The notes under the pieces: generated by a model
Databases searched by the model: none
Seen by the model: only the letters and a program-made list of their open reading frames with translations
Told to the model about the DNA's origin: nothing
Position numbers and translations under genes: made by a program
From: Paenibacillus sp. FSL R5-0623
GTDB lineage: Bacteria > Bacillota > Bacilli > Paenibacillales > Paenibacillaceae
Reading direction: 5' to 3'
Length of the DNA stretch: 64,000 nt
Assembly (NCBI RefSeq): GCF_037974265.1
Contig: NZ_CP150233.1
Span: 5,642,001 to 5,706,000 of the forward strand
Shown: positions 63,853 to 64,000 of the stretch, piece by piece
How the letters are laid out: the number at the start of each line of letters is the position of its first letter
How positions within the stretch are numbered: position 1 is the stretch's first letter

Positions 63853-64000
63853 CTTTGATGCTCATCTTTCCGTACAGATAAAGATATTGGTAATTGAATC
63901 TGTGCTCGCTTATACGTTCCTTTTTGAGACAAACTTTATTTGATATTCAGAAATTCATAACTTGATCACCGCTCCTGAATAGTTCCACCTGTTCAAGTCT

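Overview
The window looks like Paenibacillus or a close Bacillales relative. The reasons are strong AGGAGG-type ribosome sites, surface proteins with triple SLH domains, an AraC regulator divergent from a Gfo/Idh/MocA oxidoreductase, moderate GC, and WXG100/EssC genes of Gram-positive type. This placement is inferred from gene content; no rRNA or tRNA gene is visible. From 59273 down to 1 every supported gene lies on the minus strand, so transcription runs right to left.

Right flank (59753-64000): ordinary chromosomal genes. They are a Gfo/Idh/MocA oxidoreductase with a divergent AraC regulator, an ECF sigma factor overlapping its probable anti-sigma gene, and a small membrane protein.

Secretion block (38951-59273): about 20 kb of tightly packed genes combining two machines. 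The upstream half resembles a Tad/type IVc pilus assembly set: a 7-TM protein with a degenerate GGDEF domain, a TadZ-like protein, a CpaB-like SAF protein, two further ParA-like proteins without an intact Walker A, a TadA/CpaF-type ATPase with an N-terminal membrane anchor, a fused TadB-TadC-like membrane protein, three short pilin-like proteins and two more membrane-anchored proteins. The downstream half is a type VII secretion (T7SS) core: an EssC/EccC-type triple ATPase without FHA domains, a WXG100 protein with its own promoter and terminator, a von Willebrand A protein, a YukD/EsaB ubiquitin-like protein, a tail-anchored kinase-like protein with the key catalytic residues present, a 275-residue protein, and two more WXG100-like proteins. 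I see no EsaA, EssA or classical EssB, and no EccB, EccD, EccE or MycP.

Effector block (1-38938): polymorphic toxins. Three full-length Rhs/YD toxins of about 1600 residues share a nearly identical WXG100/LXG-like N-terminus, a pre-toxin TG segment and a DUF6531-like start of the Rhs cage, but carry different C-terminal toxin tips, each followed by its own immunity gene. Two N-terminally truncated Rhs fragments carry further tip-immunity cassettes (one tip methyltransferase-like), and a third fragment is decayed. At the left edge a lipase-like gene with a helical C-terminal part follows a lipoprotein gene, resembling the reverse-arranged TslA/TilA pair of Staphylococcus. Three gene pairs (an SLH-domain protein plus a very large secreted protein with a bacterial Ig-like domain) each lie directly upstream of an effector-immunity pair, giving a repeating module SLH - large surface protein - effector - immunity.

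How it may fit together (inference): the T7SS core, possibly powered or extended by the Tad-like machinery, exports the Rhs and lipase toxins. SLH proteins and their partners bind the cell wall and could guide or display effectors at the surface. Immunity proteins protect the producer, and orphan cassettes are a reservoir for tip exchange by recombination between the near-identical Rhs cores.

Gene-free stretches over 300 bases are 6298-6852, 19837-20796, 22338-22893, 33195-33664 and 59274-59752. Their contents (conserved SLH promoters, terminators, a shared 190-base element, a Rep remnant, a large palindrome) are listed as features. I found no CRISPR array and no intact transposase.
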